This document shows positions 33,525 through 46,098 of a stretch of DNA of 64,000 nt, piece after piece. The notes beneath the pieces were generated by a model. It saw nothing but the letters and a program-made list of their open reading frames with translations. It ran no database searches and was not told the DNA's origin. Source of the DNA: Aporrectodea caliginosa. Its lineage: Eukaryota > Annelida > Clitellata > Crassiclitellata > Lumbricidae. The stretch's first letter is position 1; every line of letters begins with the position of its first letter. Position numbers and translations under genes: made by a program. The stretch lies in NCBI GenBank assembly GCA_020284085.1, contig JACEVL010000965.1, positions 124,001 to 188,000 of the forward strand, written 5' to 3'.

Positions 33525-33800
33525 ATAACATCTTCTGAATCTTGACCGATTTATCTGTTGGTCGATCGTAGAATAACCTGAAACGTTCATTCAACCTGTT
33601 TAGCTTGCTCTTTTATATAGCGCCACCATTTCATGTCTAATTAATTTTTTCTTACGGTTCCTGGTTGAATCGTCTACTGTCAACCGAAAAGTGAGGGTTC
33701 CAGTTTCTCTAGAACAAAGATATTCCACTGGCGTCACCTGTCGAACTCAACTGCAAAAGAACTCAGCCACAATACGTAGTTCGAATAGTGCCAGGAGGTG
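33525..33800 (-). pseudogene. Orphan tetraspanin promoter and 5'UTR remnant
   Basis: The minus strand contains the TATA box (33611-33619), the conserved 5'UTR (gattgaatg-type segment, agaataacctgaaac complement) and upstream sequence shared with 12430-12560. The expected exon 1 coding sequence is absent: where MKMC... should start the sequence diverges. It appears to be the tail of an incomplete extra duplication of the unit. Confidence 0.65.
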
Positions 33801-35290
33801 CCAGGCCAAAGCCTGGAAAAGTAGAAGGGCGACAATGGTAGGCATAAGACGTCGTTAAACATTTTAGTTATTCATCTACAAAATTATGGCATCTGCCTTC
33901 GGCGTCGATAGAAACATCAGAAAGCGAATGTGAGATCTGGTCACGTGCCCTCATATGCCGAGACCAAAAAAATGAAGTCATCAGAACTTTGGTCGATATG
34001 ACTGTGTTTCTTGTTTATCTCAACAGACGGCGCTCATCCTGTTTTCAAATGACTTGACAAAATTTTATCAGAAGGTTCAATGACAGTCACGAATCACGAG
34101 GTTTTAACAGTCATTTGGTATTAGCTTGAAGGGGTGCTATATAAATATCTGAAATGAATGAATGAATGAATGAATGAATTAGCTGAAGCCAATTACCGAC
34201 ACAGTTCTTATCTCAGGCTGGCTCGTGCCTTTTCTCTGCACTGCGCTGCATATCGTCAACCAGTAAGTAGGCCCAGCATCCTATTATCAGCGCCAGGTTT
34301 TCTAAAATGGGATTGGTAAACAAGCAGGGGATTTCCAACAGAACGTAGCATCAGTTAGTGACAAATTTAGTAGGTTTATTAAACTTTAAAGAAGTCGCAT
34401 GTAACTGAGGTCAATATGTAGTGTCAATGGTGCGCTTACGAGGAACGACCCACTGCTCTCTCCTGATGAATGGCGACTTCCCTATCTAGGTTCTATGAAA
34501 AGGCTATAACTATTCAAATGCCCGGAGAGATATAGGTCCCTATTAGTATTTGTCCGCAACTTCGGTAGTGCCGGTCTACAATGTGCAAGGTATACACCGA
34601 TGGCAAACCAAAAGTGTACGTCTCTTACAGGGTAACCTAAGGAAGACCTGTGCGATTTTCATTCTGAAAGTAACTTCCTTCAACTCGACACTCGACAAGA
34701 CTTAGTGCTTTTTGCATAGTCTGCATTTGTGCTCATTTGATTGGCAGCTTCGTCATTTACCCTATATGCAGTGAGCATTTCTATAACTTTGCTTTGACTC
34801 ATGTGGGTGATTCGTGACATTAAAATAAGCCACATAACCGTCTAAACAGAAATAGGCTACAATCACGCGCTTTTAACAGTCGCTGGTATTAGCTGGAACA
34901 CAACTACCGACGCAGCTATTGTCTCAGGCTGGCTCGTACCTGCCCACTGAGCTGCTCTGTCCAATAGGCTACAACATCCTATTGGCAATACACACAATAG
35001 GAGGGCATAACAGACAATTATAGAGGGTAATACACACAATAGGATGATGCAGGGCAAAGTGATGAAAATGGTAAAGTGACCGAATTCCAGAAAACAATTT
35101 TTCCACCAACATTCGAATCCTAAAAACAGAGTGCCTTGAAGACTGGACTCACTATCAAATTACTCACGATAACCAGTTTCAAGCAGCGATTCATGTTTGT
35201 TTATTTATCCTAAATGCTTGTCCAGCAGAGAGCTACATGATTGTATTTGGCAGCTGGTTTAATAAAGAATATAATATCTACTTACTGACT
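33801..35290. other. Region without recognised genes; one LINE-like terminus
   Basis: The only recognisable part is gtgctatataaatatctg followed by (aatg)n at 34134-34180, the shared LINE/SINE terminus with a simple-repeat tail. The frames here are short and carry no motif I recognise. Confidence 0.5.
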
Positions 35291-35296
35291 TATTTC

Positions 35297-36186
35297 CAGA
35301 GTTGTATTGTCTCGAGACACTGTCTCGGTCTCGAGACGTCTCGAGACAGGTTTTTCGATGTCTCGGTCTCGGTCTCGGTCTCGGACCTCACTGTCTCGGT
35401 CTCGGTCTCGGTCTCGAGATCATTTCTCGACTTTTTGGAAACTGTCTCGAAACGAAAGTCTTGTCTTTTGGAAACTGTCTCGAAGCGAAAGTCTTGTTCT
35501 CTTGTAGAAGCGGTCTCCAAAGTTCTCGAACAAACTGTATTTTGTTCGAAACTTCGTACAGTATTGCGCTGTAAAATTGTCTTGTGCCGAATGGTGTTTC
35601 TGATATTAAGCTTAAGAGTAGGCCTATTGAAAAAAGCAGTCTTAAGTTTGCACTTTCAGTCCAAAATTTCCAAATATCTTAAAATGTCTCATAAAGAACC
35701 TGAAATCGTGAAATTTGCATTCACGCAGTTTGAAATCAATGAAAACCAAAATAAATGGCATGCCGTTCATCGTTTGTGTAAAGCCAACATATTATTAAGC
35801 GAAACTCTTTTAACAGCATCTAGTTTCTCAAGGTGAGTGATGTGACTTATGTCGCTAAATCGCTAATAAGCCTAGGGCCTATATGGAATTTTGTTGGTTA
35901 AAATTTAGAATCATTTAGAAGATTTCAGAATGGTTGAAATATTTAATTTCTTTATAGTTTATACAATTCAGGTGATCGGCTGATTTCAGTGACTTGACCC
36001 TTGTATTAGACTTCAAAAGTTGAGAAAATTGTTTCGGGACTTGGGTCCAATGTGCATTTCACTCGTTTTGAACTGTCTCGAACTGTCTCGGACCTGGTGT
36101 CTCGTCTCGGTCTCGGTCTCGGACCCCACTGTCTCGGTCTCGGTCTCGGTCTCGAGTTTTATGTCTCGTATACAAGTCTCATGAAC
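35297..36186 (+). mobile_element. hAT-like element remnant with BED-type exon
   Basis: The left end starts cagagttgtattgtctcgag, a hAT-style terminus, and both subterminal regions (35300-35520 and 36055-36180) are packed with gtctcggtctcgg repeats. Between them, 35680-35832 reads MSHKEPEIVKFAFTQFEINE... to CKANILLSETLLTASSFSR and stops at a GTGAGT donor. The CxxC-like segment and TASSFSR resemble the end of a BED zinc finger, the first domain of many hAT transposases. No catalytic part remains. The right terminus is degraded and no 8-bp duplication was confirmed. Confidence 0.55.
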
Positions 36187-36354
36187 CCAAACGAATCGCA
36201 TTGTTGTCCTTTAGACGTTTTTTAAACCAAGAGCACATTTACTGCATTTCAGAATATGTTGATTAATTTAAAGCTTTTGTTAGGCGCCACTATCCAATGA
36301 CCAATCGAAAGCGTTGAGTAATTGCGAGCGAAGAACTTGGGTCCATACACGGTA

Positions 36355-37199
36355 ACCGTCTAAGTGGAAGAGGTTCGAATCCGTGCTCTCTACGTTAGAA
36401 GGCGAGCGCCCAAACCAATCGACCACCATGACCCACATCAGTACATATCACCGACTTATCTTCTGTATATTCATTGACCTAGTTACGGTTTAGTTCTGAT
36501 GTGTTATAGGTTGATGCCTTGTGTATTGTATTGTATTGTATTGTATTTGAACACTTGTAGCGCCCCAACCAGATTTCCCATTCATTGTGTATTAGACATC
36601 GGCGCAATATAAGTTACTGATTATTATTATATTTAGACCAAGATGTTAGTAGGCCTATGCTTCGTGAATAGAGTAAGCTGTGGAGTAATTTTTAGTCCAT
36701 ACGATGAGCAGTGCACTTAGTAAAACTATCTATAGTAAAGATGGATATTCAGCATGTGTTTTATCTCCAATATTGTCCGAAATCGGAGCGTGAGATACCT
36801 ACTAAAGGATATGTGAGACTTCGATAATTTCCACAGCTTTCTTTCCTTCTCAGTAATTCGCCCGATTCCGTGTCGGCAAACTCCACAGAAGTTCGCAAGT
36901 TCGCACTTTAACGAAACTCCAATCGATTTCGACGATAGCAGAACAACTCTGACGCAGTAGTCAAACAAAACGTGAGGCCCGGCCTCGTTATACTGTTAGC
37001 ACTTAAGTTACTCACTGAGTAGCTTAATAAATAGTATCAAACGCCCACATCAGTATCACAGGAGCCAAGCATAACCGAAGTGCTTAGGTTGACAACTTCA
37101 ATCGATGCTATAATTATCAACCAATTAAAACAAACCATTTCTGTTCCGGTTTCTGTATTTACACAGAACGATTTTCCTATTCAATTACTGTACTATTTA
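36355..37199. repeat. Upstream block of duplication unit (second copy)
   Basis: 36355-37050 matches 12535-13310 and parts of 49880-51150. It begins with the SINE-head-like segment (acgttagaaggcgagcgccc). An ATTGT repeat with the reverse of another SINE tail lies at 36520-36590. Up to 37199 the block matches 51180-51309, the empty site of the next LINE. Confidence 0.65.
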
Positions 37200-38036
37200 C
37201 GAGAGGCGATGGAGCAGGTGAAAGAGGGCATAAAGGTGGGAGGAAGATTGACGAAAGCACTAAGATTTGCAGATGACCAGGCGATGTTGGCAGGCAGCCA
37301 GAATGGGTTACAAAAAATGATGGATCAGCTGAATAAGATCTCAAAGGAGTATGATATGAAAATAAATATTAAAAAAACAAAGATCATGAGGATAAGCAAA
37401 GGAAAGGAAAGAACAGTAAAGATCACTATAGATGGGAAGGAACTGGAACAAGTAGGAAAATTCTGTTACCTAGGAAGTATGATCACAACTGATGCAAAGT
37501 GTCATGTAGAAATAAAGAGAAGAATAGCCATGGGAAAAGATGCCTTCTATAAAAGAAAGGAATTAATGAGAGGAAAGCTAAATAAGAATCTGAAGAAAAG
37601 AATTATCAAGTCTATGATATGGAGTGTGGTGCTATACGGATCAGAGACATGGACTCTAAGGAAGGAAGACATCAGAAGATTGGAGGCCTTCGAGATGTGG
37701 ATATGGCGAAGAATGGAGAGAGTCAGCTGGATGGATCGGAGGACAAATGAAGACATACTACAAATGGTGGACGAAAAAAGATCCATGATAGGGATAATAA
37801 GAAGCCGACAAAGAAAATGGATGGGCCACATCATGGGGGGAGACTCGAATCCCTTCTAAGAATTATAATTGAGGGAAGAATGGAGGGGAAGAAGACACGA
37901 GGAAGACCGAGAATGATGTTGTTGGACTGGATGATGGAGGAAGATTACGGCAAACTGAAGGAAAGAGCCAGAAAACGTGATGAACGGCGAAATTGGACGT
38001 ACGAACCTGCCTAGGAAGGCAGAGAACCAAAAGAAG
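37200..38036 (+). mobile_element. RTE-like LINE, 5'-truncated, with 8-bp target duplication
   Basis: The frame begins in reverse transcriptase at EAMEQVKEGIKVGGRLTKAL and continues with the catalytic RFADDQAML, YLGSMITTDAKCHVEIKRRI, VVLYGSETWTLRKEDIRRLE, RRMERVSWMDRRTNEDIL and RQRKWMGHIM. It ends in KKTRGRPRMMLLDWM in the next frame, so one frameshift is present near 37840. The sequence actattta flanks it at 37192-37199 and 38037-38044. The uninterrupted site survives in the paralogous block at 51302-51309. It is a dead-on-arrival copy. Confidence 0.88.
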
Positions 38037-38269
38037 ACTATTTAACCCGGATTTACTTATTATTTCAATTCACATGATTGTGCTCTTTATAGCTACATTG
38101 GCTATAGGGGTAGGTCCGGGAGCGGCAGGTCCTGTCCCATATTTTGCCCTGTTTCATGCTAGGCCTCTAAAGCCATACCGGTCTCGCCTGTTCAGACTGT
38201 TTGGTCAATAGTCATTTATGACGAACGAGGCAGATTTAAATATATTTAATAATAAAAAATGCATTTTTA

Positions 38270-38620
38270 CATAAACATTATTTCCCGCCCTCAGCTCTCT
38301 GATTCTACGCCTTCCCATTCTGCTCGACCTAACCGACATAAGCCTTAGAAGCTCCTATTGGGCTCTGCCCCTATATCCGGATTTAATTGCAACCGGACTT
38401 GGACCTCTTTTCGATTACCATCTGGACAACCCCTCTGACTCGACGCAGCGCTCGTGAATAAGCTGGTGCCCTACGCTTAGCTTTCAGGTGGCGCTTTATA
38501 AATTTTGAGTTTATGATTACAGTTACAACTCCGAAATATATAGCGCCATAAACGGAAATGATGAACCAAGTCAACCAACCCGTAATGGTAAAATGGTAAA
38601 TGAAGCCTGAACAAGTAAGC
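38270..38620. repeat. Conserved repeat patch of the upstream block
   Basis: 38380-38600 matches 51600-51780 closely, and part of it (aagcgcagggcaccagctta-like) also occurs at 19330-19380. Both copies keep an open minus-strand frame (YGAIYFGVVTVIINSKFIKR...), but the sequence behaves as an interspersed repeat with a gcgctttataaa end, so I do not call it a gene. Confidence 0.5.
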
Positions 38621-38961
38621 TTAACACCTCATAATTTTGCACTTAGGCCTAACCTAGCTGTGAAATCCGTCAGAGATCGTGTAGGATCAGATCAAAGCAA
38701 TTATCAATAAGTGTAACGTACATGTAGATGTAAAACGTATTTATATAGCACCAGTTTGCAGTGAATTTATAGGGTTAGGCCTTCTGGTGCGAAACCTTTG
38801 AATTTGCTGTCCAGTTCAATTCGTTCTATCAATTCTTCGATATCGTTCAGGTCAAACGTTAACACTCATCTCTCTCAACTTGTGTAGATTCCTATATTCC
38901 AGTGTTTAAATTCAGCCGGATCTCGGCAGATCTCAGAACCGTCCCCTTCGATTTGAGATCC

Positions 38962-39327
38962 TGTCACGAAATAGAGTTTCCCCCATACATGAGTATCCCC
39001 CTTAGCGAAATGGAGTATTCAGTTTAGTTTGCATTTTGGGCGGTTTCTAAGTGTATTCAGTCGTACTATTTGGATTTGTTGTACACATAAAATATTATAA
39101 GTTGCGTATCTTTAGTTTGTACGTCGACCTGAAATTAATTTACTTCGTTTTTGGTGATTTTGACTGGATTTGCGTCGAGGCTATCGTGATGCGTATGACG
39201 ATGGGGGTTAGAATGGTTTACCGTTTATCCCCCGGATACTCTAAACCGGTTTATTCAATCCGGAGGGATAAATTCATAAATTCCCCCGGATAGTCTTAGG
39301 ACGGATACTCTATTTCGTGATACCGGA
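38962..39327. mobile_element. MITE with 8-bp TGAGATCC target duplication
   Basis: Near-terminal inverted repeats are tcacgaaatagagt (left) and actctatttcgtga (right). The sequence tgagatcc occurs directly outside at 38954-38961 and 39328-39335. The paralogous block has one tgagatcc at 52128-52135 and no insertion. The 366-bp element has subterminal ggatactc and tatccccc motifs and no coding capacity. The 8-bp duplication suggests a hAT-type source. Confidence 0.78.
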
Positions 39328-39949
39328 TGAGATCCGCCACCTAAGAGAGAAGACCCGTCACCTAAATGTGCTTTTGCTAAAGTAACAGACCAAATGACTC
39401 TTGATTCACATGAATTTGCGTTTTCCGAATAGAGATTGCAGCAAAAGTCAAACACGAGAATTTTTAAATGCCAAAACGATTCTTCATGTACATGAGATTA
39501 TTAATCCATCTATTTAAATCAAATAAACTGTTATTACAAGTTTATAAGACATGTAATTTTGGCACGAGATTCTTAATCTAATTTTGAATTTTCAAGAAAT
39601 TTATCAGTCAATGCAATCTATCAATATTATAATTCATTCATCCATTCATTATGAAGATTTTTATAGCGCCCTTCTAGGTCACTAGGCCTACTCAGTTCGA
39701 TCAATGTGTGCACTATGCTCTGGATTGCGCTAATTAATTAGAATTCGCTAGAGGTCACCAATAGAATCAACGACTTTGGTTCAGAATCCGATTCAATGCC
39801 AGCGTTAAAGGAACCTTCAGCGATCATGGGCGGAGTTTGGTTTTAGTTCATTGGGGGGGAGCTAAAGTATACCTTCACCTTCCCTTCCCCAAACATCATC
39901 AAAGCGGTACCCCTTTTAAACGGAGGGGTTTGGGGTTTCACTTTCAAAC

Positions 39950-40260
39950 AAGATGTATATTTTGCGGCCCAACAAATGTTACAGTATGACAAGTATGAGA
40001 AAATTAAAGAATAATACAAGCTTTGTACTGTTATGAGTGTAGTAGTTTTAGGGAGACAGGAACGTATTCTTGACAGTATGCTGATATTCTTGGCTAGTTT
40101 CTTAGATATTTGCGTAATGTGTTCTTTCCAAGTCCAGATGCTGGTCCAGATAGACACCTACTTAAATTTACATGAATCGGTCTGCATATATAGTTTGCCA
40201 TCTATTGTAAGTCTGTAATTACAAGCTGACGGCAGTTTACGCGGGATCGAAACAGAATAA
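39950..40260 (-). pseudogene. LINE reverse transcriptase thumb fragment
   Basis: The minus strand reads VGVYLDQHLDWKEHITQISK, LAKNISILSRIRSCLPKTTT and LYYSLIFSYLSYCNICWAAK, typical of the post-catalytic region in Jockey/Rex-type reverse transcriptases. The frame then runs into unrelated sequence near 39950. It lies just 3' of tetraspanin copy C. Confidence 0.75.
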
Positions 40261-41324
40261 AGTTTGTTTAATCAATATTTAATGACAATTTGTGAGCTAT
40301 AAACCAGGAAGAAATCTGGGTTAGTTCATGATTGGCTCTTTCAAACAGTGATTCTACTGATTTATCAGATATAAGGACAGTAATAAACACAACTATTCCA
40401 TATACAGATAAGAAGATTTCTGTGGCAAAGGGACATCACTATATGCCAGACCTGACTATAATAAAGACGACGAGCGCCAGCGTATAGAGCCTAACGGAGC
40501 GAAATAAGTCTAAAGTCTAGTTCGTGGCAGAACAACAAACATCTTACGACAATTCAATTTTATTGTTCTGGGAAGCCAGAACGTTGGCCAGGATAATCAG
40601 CAACACCTGAAAATAATCAAACACTTTTTAGCTGTACAGTAGGTCAGAGTAATGTAGGCCTATCTGACATTGTTTGTATCAAGACGCTCTATAATTGTGG
40701 CGCCTTCAGGAATGTAGTCAAGCTTGGAGCGTGTATGCAGACAGTAGGAACTTGAGTCCATTCTCAATTTACTCTTTTTATCACAAAAACGAAGGAAGAG
40801 TCCTATTTGTATGAACTTTATTGTTCCGTTTGTCTTGACGAAGGCTACATCTGGGAAAAATATTCACATGAAATTCTAGGTCATTAAAAGTTATTTCAAG
40901 GAAAGCAAAAAATGAAGTCCAGCAAAAATCAGATAAAAATGACCATAACACAGAAACCCAAATAAAACAACATTTCTCTGAGCTATGGCCGCTTTCTATT
41001 GATTTTGAGGTGTTTTTTTTACCTTGAAATAGCTTTGAATTAGGTTAACCTTTTTAGTACCATGTATTCTACAATGTAGCCTTTACCAACCCAAGCACAC
41101 AGGTTAAACAATCACCCAAATAGAGCAACATTAAATTTTGGTCGAGGAATGAACATTGACCCTGATTTTCCTCTGAAATTGACCTTTTTATTAAACCGTA
41201 AAATGACCTTGGATCATCTCACATTTAGTAACCTTTTTCTTACCACAGTCTTATCAAGTCGAGAAACGCCAGAAATAATTAGTCGATTATTTTTTACTAT
41301 TATTAATATTATGTAAAAATAATA

Positions 41325-41336
41325 TTATTATTATAA

Positions 41337-41420
<84 letters not shown>

Positions 41421-41449
41421 TTCGTCTTTATTATTATTATTATTTTTTC

Positions 41450-41480
<31 letters not shown>
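41325..41480. repeat. (ATT)n microsatellite
   Basis: Long att runs with short interruptions, continued at 41535-41565. They lie in the 5' part of intron 7 / 3' flank context of copy C. Confidence 0.95.
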
Positions 41481-41482
<2 letters not shown>

Positions 41483-41533
41483 CGCCCGAGGTAAAAAGTT
41501 CTCTTACTTAGTTGTGTTTTACGGGTTCTCGTC

Positions 41534-41566
<33 letters not shown>

Positions 41567-44500
41567 CACCATGACAAATAATAATACAATTAATTCATAT
41601 AATCCTCGAACCCCTGCGTTTCAAGGCGAGCGCTTAAACGATTCGACTACCGTGCCACGTAAGGTTGCAACAAAGGTCCTCGCACTTACCACTACACCGC
41701 TGATTCCGGATGCAATTCCGATGGCAATGATCCGCGAACGGAGGATTATGTCAAAGATGGAGTCATAGCAGTTCTGTAAGAAAACAGCGGCAACATTAAA
41801 AGATTTTTGTATGAAAGTCACGAAAATAAGAATCAAACTATTATACGTTATTATACTGTGGATCTTGACCTGGAAGCATAGTTCATAAAACGGTTTTTCG
41901 TTTTTTCATTTTTTTTATATGACTTCCTTTATTTATTTACTGTCTGTTAGTATTTTGTTTAATTTTATTTTTGTCTGATATCCATTACGTTATCTCCGTA
42001 GGCTACTTTCAAGGATTCAGCGAATTTAGGTCACTATTTCATGTCATCATTTGAGAAATAAATAGGAGTACGGATCTCTCAGAAAATTGACAGCTTTTTC
42101 GTTGGAAGTTACAAACCTTTTGATTGATATAATCGTTGTTACCATCCAGACATGCGATCAGATTCTTAAAAGTCGAGTGGTCATAATTTTTCGATGTCTC
42201 CATGTCCATGTCTTTGTCCTTAGCGCAACAAGATATCGGGACAGTGGCATTATGAGTCCTTCCATTGATCGTTACGTTATGACGCCACTTGCTGTAGTCG
42301 GAGTAGTTGTACGTACCACAGCAATTAGCCTGTAAATAACGGTTATTGTAATAATAGATTTATATACCACCTCTACAACATGGACTCAAAAGAGGCGCTC
42401 GCGAACTAACCATAGAAACCAGAATACAACATACTGGATTTCAATATTGCAGAATGGAGCTAGAGTAAGGCGTTCAGGGTTTCACTTGAAGCGCAATTAA
42501 TTGATGCTTTGCTGGTCATGATAACGACGCTGCAGGAGTCAATAGATAGAAATAGCAATAGGTAGTAATAGTGACACAGGCAAGGAGACATAAAGACATA
42601 GACAAAGCCTCGTCTGTCCTTAGTGATCCCTGGTTTTGATATTTCCCAAATGCCCAATTTCAAAATGAAACTCTGGACCATTGGAAGGGTGCATAACCAA
42701 TGTTAGCTGTATTAGCACTACACGGTTATTATATTGTTATCTGATGTTAAAACATTCATTGTCATTCACTGTGTAGGCAGAAGAAATCATATAAGCATTT
42801 CATGGTTATATGGAAGATTGTTATCTGATGTCAAAACATTCATTATCCAGCTCAATTCGATATTCGTCCCTAAAGAACATCTCTACATAGTTGCAGTAGT
42901 GGTAGAAGAAAAACATTGTCCTACCCCAAACTGGAGAAATGTCCATCCCAGCGATATTGGGTCTTTCGGCAATTTGAAAGTTCCGTTGTCAAACAGCGTT
43001 ATATCTGCAAAACAAGTAAAGCGCATTCGCAAAGTGTTGGAGAGATTCTTTCCCATTCATGACGACTACACGAAGCTGTGCATCGAAGCTCATAATTTTT
43101 GTTAGATAGGCCTACACCAAAATGTAATGTTATGTGAATCTTCGAAAATTTCTGAGCGTCCACAAAAGTCGAGTCAGAGAGACCAGCCTTACCACCGGCG
43201 CTATATCAAATCAAGTCCGTCAGGCTGCTCCGTTCCGGTGCCAGGTCAGAATCAGGGAAGGTCAAGCAGAGGTATCAGCGTGGTGCTACGATGGCGATCG
43301 GTGATGATCAAGTGTCTTGATAGGTTGGTAGTATCCTTCAACGACGCCGAGTCAAAGCAAAGGTGATTAGCGTCGCCCTCCTCCTTTTAACTGGCACTAA
43401 ATACTTCTCAAAGGCGTCGAACAACTTAAGCAGTTTATTGGTACTTTGGTAGTAGAAATTGTGTTGGTAGTTTGGTAGATGTAACTATTATTAGTTGTGG
43501 TGTAGTAGTGGTGTCAGAAGTGGTGAAGTGTTGTCAGCGGTAATTATGCTAGCGATGGTATCATTATTATCAATCAATCGTTTATGGACATACCACCAAC
43601 AAACAAACATAGTCGCTGTAGTCAATAAGTCAGCCGAAAAACGGTCATAGTGAAACTGCAGCTGGGTTCTACGCGTTTGCGAAAGTCCGATAGTGGAGAC
43701 ATTCCAGTTTCTAGTGGTTAATTTCCTTTGGGATCAACTTTCTGTTTTTAATAAACTTTAGCAGCATTAACGCTACTATGAACACCGCTTCTGTGATTTG
43801 TAAAAAGGCGCTAGATTAAGTGAATTGACCCATTCACGCCTACATCCTCATAGCAATAGCAGTTTAAAAACACTGGTCGAGTATCCGGTGCAAAAAGACA
43901 GACCTTCTTTGAATTTACTCATGGATTTCTGCATCACTTCCTGTATGGTTCCTTTCAGCTAAAATTCACGTCGACAAATTTAAATTTCAATATGTTGTTC
44001 ATATACAAATATAAAAATTGCAAATTTCCGACCAACATTACAAGCCAGCCATACATGTACATACGAACCAGCCTATATACACACACATATATATAAAATT
44101 GTATATATATGTACATGCATATGTATGTATATATTATGTATGAATTTATGTATATATTTGTGTGTGCATATATATATACATATGCGTTATGCATACATAC
44201 TGATATATAAATATCTATTTGTAAAGCTGATGTCAGTGACTAGAAGTGCTAAATGCTGTTGCTCGTTTTCAGGTGTTTTATCACACTATGCTTTGCAGTT
44301 ACTACTGGCAGATTTTATTATGATAACATTGTTTGACATTTTTCGATAACTGTTGACATTTTTACAAGGTTGCAAAGAGGTTTACTAAAGAGCAAGTGCA
44401 GTGGTACGTTAGAAGACCGCGATTTTAGTGTCGTCACCCATCCAAGAAAGCAGTGGCTCAATCAAAGTGTTTGAAAATCCCTCAGCCAGTCATCCAGCCT

Positions 44501-44585
44501 CAGCCAATCTACATACGTGTAAGAAGGATAAAGTTATGTGACGGGTACATATATCCGATATCAGAGTAAATCATCTGTATCTCAC

Positions 44586-44637
44586 CTTTATATCAGCAAC
44601 TGCGGCGAATATGATGAGATCATACCAAAATAAAATT
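44586..44637 (-). pseudogene. Degenerate TM3 exon relic 1, copy C
   Basis: A 52-bp segment between an AG acceptor and a GTGAG donor aligns with both ends of the 75-bp TM3 exon of copies A and B but lacks a net 23 bp. In the phase set by exon 2 it reads into TGA after NFILV. The 3' half (LIIFAAVADIK) is still recognisable in the ancestral frame. Confidence 0.75.
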
Positions 44638-45423
44638 CTGGAAATATCATGTGGCTGAAATAATGACCCAGTCTGCAGGAGTTGCTCTGAACATTCAGTT
44701 ACAAGTACCCATACCTTTCTAGCATACTAGGTACTCAGTATCTATTGAAAATAAATGAGCAATAGCAATGTTCACATAAACATGATATTTTTAGTCTTAT
44801 TATTACGGATTATAGTAATTGCAACAGTGAATGTAGCACAGAAACTACAACTGCAACAATACCAACAAAAATTTACATCTGCGTGTTGGCTGTCGGCACA
44901 CGAGGCTTTGTCTCACCTATGATCGCTCGGCAGCTAAAGGGTTAATATACAAATATTAAAATTGCACTGTTTCCAGCCAAGCATACAAGCCAGCCATACA
45001 ATGTCATGTACATTACGAGCCAGGCTATATAAAATTGTATATATTATGTTCCTTTCTGACTTTATATAGACAGACACAAACATAGTCAGAAAGGAACATT
45101 GAGATTGAACCGCAGTCGTATCCTTGTTAGACGTTCACGAGGGTGATATAAAAAACGCAGATACAAATCATACAATCAACAGTAATCAGGAGTCAAAATC
45201 AGCCAATCTAGCAGGCATGCAGTCAGTCAAACATCAGACAATCATCAAATCAGTCAGTCAATCATCCATCGAATCAATCATTGACCAATCAAACAGCCAG
45301 AAAATCCTCAGTCAGTCATCCAGCCAACTTATCTAATGCGTGTATGAATGGATCAATAGCGATAATTCTCGGTGCTATAGAAGCGATGTTTTCAAAAAAG
45401 AGTTTAAATTGATCTGACTCTAA

Positions 45424-45445
45424 CCTTTTCGGGAGCAACTGCTGC
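45424..45445 (-). pseudogene. TM3 exon relic 2, copy C, cut by a LINE
   Basis: Only the last 20 or so bases of a TM3 exon (gcagttgctcccgaaaag) and its GTTAG donor remain. The match to copies A and B stops where the LINE at 45446 begins. Flanking sequence (cagtcagtcatccagc) also matches intron 3 of the other copies and the region before relic 1, so the TM3 module had been duplicated. Confidence 0.65.
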
Positions 45446-46098
45446 AGCTCGAGATTATAAAAATTGCACAAATCAAACAACTGCAGATTAATGAATTCAA
45501 CATCGATATACTTACAACACATTGCTAGCTCCCATGCCGACCTATATAACCTAGCCATTCACTCACATAATACAAGAATCTTAGCTTCATACAGAAGTGA
45601 GTTTGCACGTACAAACACTCGTAAATTCTCGATCAGATGTGTTGGCCCAGAAGAATGGAATAGAATACCCCAAGACCTTCGCAGTATCTCAAATTTAAAG
45701 CTATTTAAACATAAGTTACGCCAATGGATAATTCATCAGAACGATTAATTGGGTTCTAACGCCCCATTCTGTTTGTGTTTTCCTTAGTTAAGGTTTAATA
45801 CTTTTGTACTAGTACGTTAATAATTGTACATGTACTAGATACCATTCTGTTTGATGTTTTCCTTAGTTAAGGTTTAATACTTTTTACTAGTACGTTAATA
45901 ATTGTACATGTACTAGATACTTATTATATGAATGCACTGTACTAGATAACCTCTGTTAACCATCTAACAACAGACTATGTAGATAGGTGGCCCTAACCAG
46001 CGGGACTTTGGTCCCTTCTGGGTTCCCTGTTTGCGACCAAAAGATCTTTGTTCTTTGTAAAACGAAATGTTACTTTGTCAATGTTTGGAGCAATAAAT
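45446..46098 (+). mobile_element. 5'-truncated LINE inserted in a TM3 exon
   Basis: The plus-strand frame to 45748 encodes SSHADLYNLAIHSHNTRILA, RTNTRKFSIRCVGPEEWNRI and LKLFKHKLRQWI, the conserved C-terminal end of Jockey/Rex-like reverse transcriptases. A duplicated 3'UTR segment (ttttccttagttaaggttta at 45779 and 45858) follows, ending gcaataaattgatgg before an (atgg)n tract that is probably its tail. Confidence 0.75.

Noticed and set aside
35237..35836. 199-codon frame with SVSVSVSV stretch
   Set aside because: Generated by hexanucleotide gtctcg repeats of the hAT-like element; only 35680-35832 has protein-like composition.
36726..36968. 80-codon minus-strand ORF in the upstream block
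   Set aside because: The corresponding frames at 13080-13230 and 50816-51133 differ by frameshifts and share no continuous protein.
38383..38574. Conserved minus-strand ORF (YGAIYFGVVTVIINSKFIKR)
   Set aside because: Shared only because the region is a duplicated repeat; part of it also occurs near 19340 outside any conserved frame.
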